A stretch of 6,061 bases of DNA from contig JAVHOP010000146.1 in assembly GCA_036170135.1 (NCBI GenBank), positions 1 through 6,061 of the forward strand, given 5' to 3'. The stretch's first letter is position 1; each line of letters begins with the position of its first letter. This DNA is from CG1-02-35-72 sp036170135 (GTDB lineage: Bacteria > Bacteroidota > Bacteroidia > Flavobacteriales > Flavobacteriaceae). Positions 5,136-6,061 of this stretch are shown piece by piece. The translations under genes and the position numbers were made by a program. A model generated the notes under the pieces. That model had not been told where the DNA came from and did not search any database. It worked only from the letters and a program-made list of their open reading frames with translations.

Positions 5136-6061
5136 ATGCAGGAAGAAATTGAGGATTTAGAACAAGATGAACTTTACGAACATTATAAATTTATAGCTAG
5201 TGATGGCCAAATGCCCTTGAGAGTTGACAAATTTTTGATGAATTTTATTGAAAATGCTACTCGAAATAAGGTGCAACAAGCCATAAAAGCTGGTGGCGTT
5301 TTGGTTAATAATCAAACGGTTAAACCGAATTTTAAGATTAAACCGAAAGATGAAGTCCGCGTGGTTTTGGCGCATCCGCCTCATGAAAATTTATTGGTTG
5401 CCGAAAATATTCCCTTAGATATTGTATTTGAAGACGATACCGTTATTGTGGTTAATAAACCAGCCGGAATGGTGGTGCATCCCGGACACGGAAATTACAG
5501 TGGCACTTTAGTAAATGCACTGATTTATCACATCGAAAATTTGCCCACAAATTCTAACGAGCGCCCGGGGTTGGTTCATCGTATCGATAAAGATACCAGC
5601 GGTTTGTTGGTGGTTGCCAAAACAGAATTTGCGATGGCGCATCTATCAAAACAGTTTTACGATCGAACTACCGAACGTTTGTATTATGCTTTGGTTTGGG
5701 GTAATTTAGATGAAGACGAAGGTACCATTACCGGAAATATTGGAAGAAGTTTAAAAAACCGCTTGCAGATGAGCGTATTTGAAAATGGAGAATTCGGCAA
5801 ACACGCGGTAACGCATTATAAAGTTATTGAGCGGTTTAGTTATGTAACTTTGGTGCAATGCAAATTAGAAACCGGACGAACACATCAAATCCGTGCGCAT
5901 TTTAAACACATTGGCCATACATTATTTAATGATGAACGTTATGGTGGCAATTTAATTTTAAAAGGAACTACCTTTACCAAATACAAACAGTTTGTTGACA
6001 ATTGTTTTAAAATCTTGCCACGCCAAGCTTTACACGCCAAAACACTCGGATTTACACATCC
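5136..6061 (+). CDS. rluD: RluD-type 23S rRNA pseudouridine synthase, 3' end cut off by window edge
   Basis: 308 full codons are visible, with the frame open at the edge. An N-terminal S4 RNA-binding domain (about residues 28-75: PLRVDKFLMNFIENATRNKV and on) precedes the RluA-family catalytic domain. Motif I is NKPAGMVVHPGHGN. The signature HRIDKDTSGLLVVAK contains the catalytic aspartate (Asp151), and LETGRTHQIRAHF and the RQALHA block follow. RluD isomerises uridines to pseudouridine in helix 69 of 23S rRNA in E. coli (1911, 1915, 1917); the same target is inferred here. The family is about 340-350 residues, so roughly 40 C-terminal residues are missing. In-frame ATGs also exist at 5112, 5118 and 5124, which would overlap the PASTA gene. 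I take 5136 because it avoids overlap, but 5124 is equally plausible. One base separates it from the preceding stop, so translational coupling is likely. Other RluA-family members (RluA, RluC) are less likely because of the RluD-like order S4, HPGHGN, HRIDKDTSG. Confidence 0.9.
   Translation, partial: MQEEIEDLEQDELYEHYKFIASDGQMPLRVDKFLMNFIENATRNKVQQAIKAGGVLVNNQTVKPNFKIKPKDEVRVVLAHPPHENLLVAENIPLDIVFEDDTVIVVNKPAGMVVHPGHGNYSGTLVNALIYHIENLPTNSNERPGLVHRIDKDTSGLLVVAKTEFAMAHLSKQFYDRTTERLYYALVWGNLDEDEGTITGNIGRSLKNRLQMSVFENGEFGKHAVTHYKVIERFSYVTLVQCKLETGRTHQIRAHFKHIGHTLFNDERYGGNLILKGTTFTKYKQFVDNCFKILPRQALHAKTLGFTH

Overview
The window is AT-rich and looks like a chromosome of the Bacteroidetes, most likely the Flavobacteriaceae. 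Three things suggest this: the proteins have a flavobacterial character, the genes lack Shine-Dalgarno leaders and start after A-rich sequence, and the central intergenic region carries TAnnTTTG-type -7 boxes with a TTG element 19 bp upstream, the Bacteroidetes promoter pattern. The assignment rests on recognition, not on a database search.

Layout. The left 4.37 kb is read leftwards (minus strand): an FAD-binding dehydrogenase (4371-2746), a small HUH/Y1 transposase of the RAYT type (2683-2129), and an acetolactate-synthase-like thiamine-diphosphate enzyme (1718 to beyond base 1). The right 1.5 kb is read rightwards (plus strand): a membrane-anchored two-PASTA-domain protein (4520-5134), followed after one base by an RluD-type 23S rRNA pseudouridine synthase that runs off the right edge. 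A 148-bp divergent intergenic region (4372-4519) holds one candidate promoter for each direction, and the two are strikingly alike.

The most interesting part is 1735-2732. It contains at least six copies of a 31-bp imperfect palindrome (13-bp arms, 5-nt loop). Two copies, in the same orientation, closely flank the RAYT gene. At least four more, in the opposite orientation, lie between the RAYT and the ThDP gene; these are arranged as a perfect-period 63-bp tandem array (31-bp palindrome plus an identical 32-bp spacer). This is the expected architecture of a REP/BIME system with its cognate REP-associated tyrosine transposase, here in a flavobacterial setting. The array is interrupted by exactly 100 N, a conventional assembly-gap placeholder, so its true copy number is unknown. 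It ends 16 bp before the ThDP enzyme's start codon.

How the genes relate: the PASTA and rluD genes probably form one transcription unit. The FAD dehydrogenase and the ThDP enzyme may once have been, or may still be, co-transcribed, with the RAYT/REP island between them. I see no good promoter in the 410 bp between the RAYT and the ThDP gene, although part of it is hidden by the gap. No tRNA, rRNA, CRISPR array or phage gene is visible.
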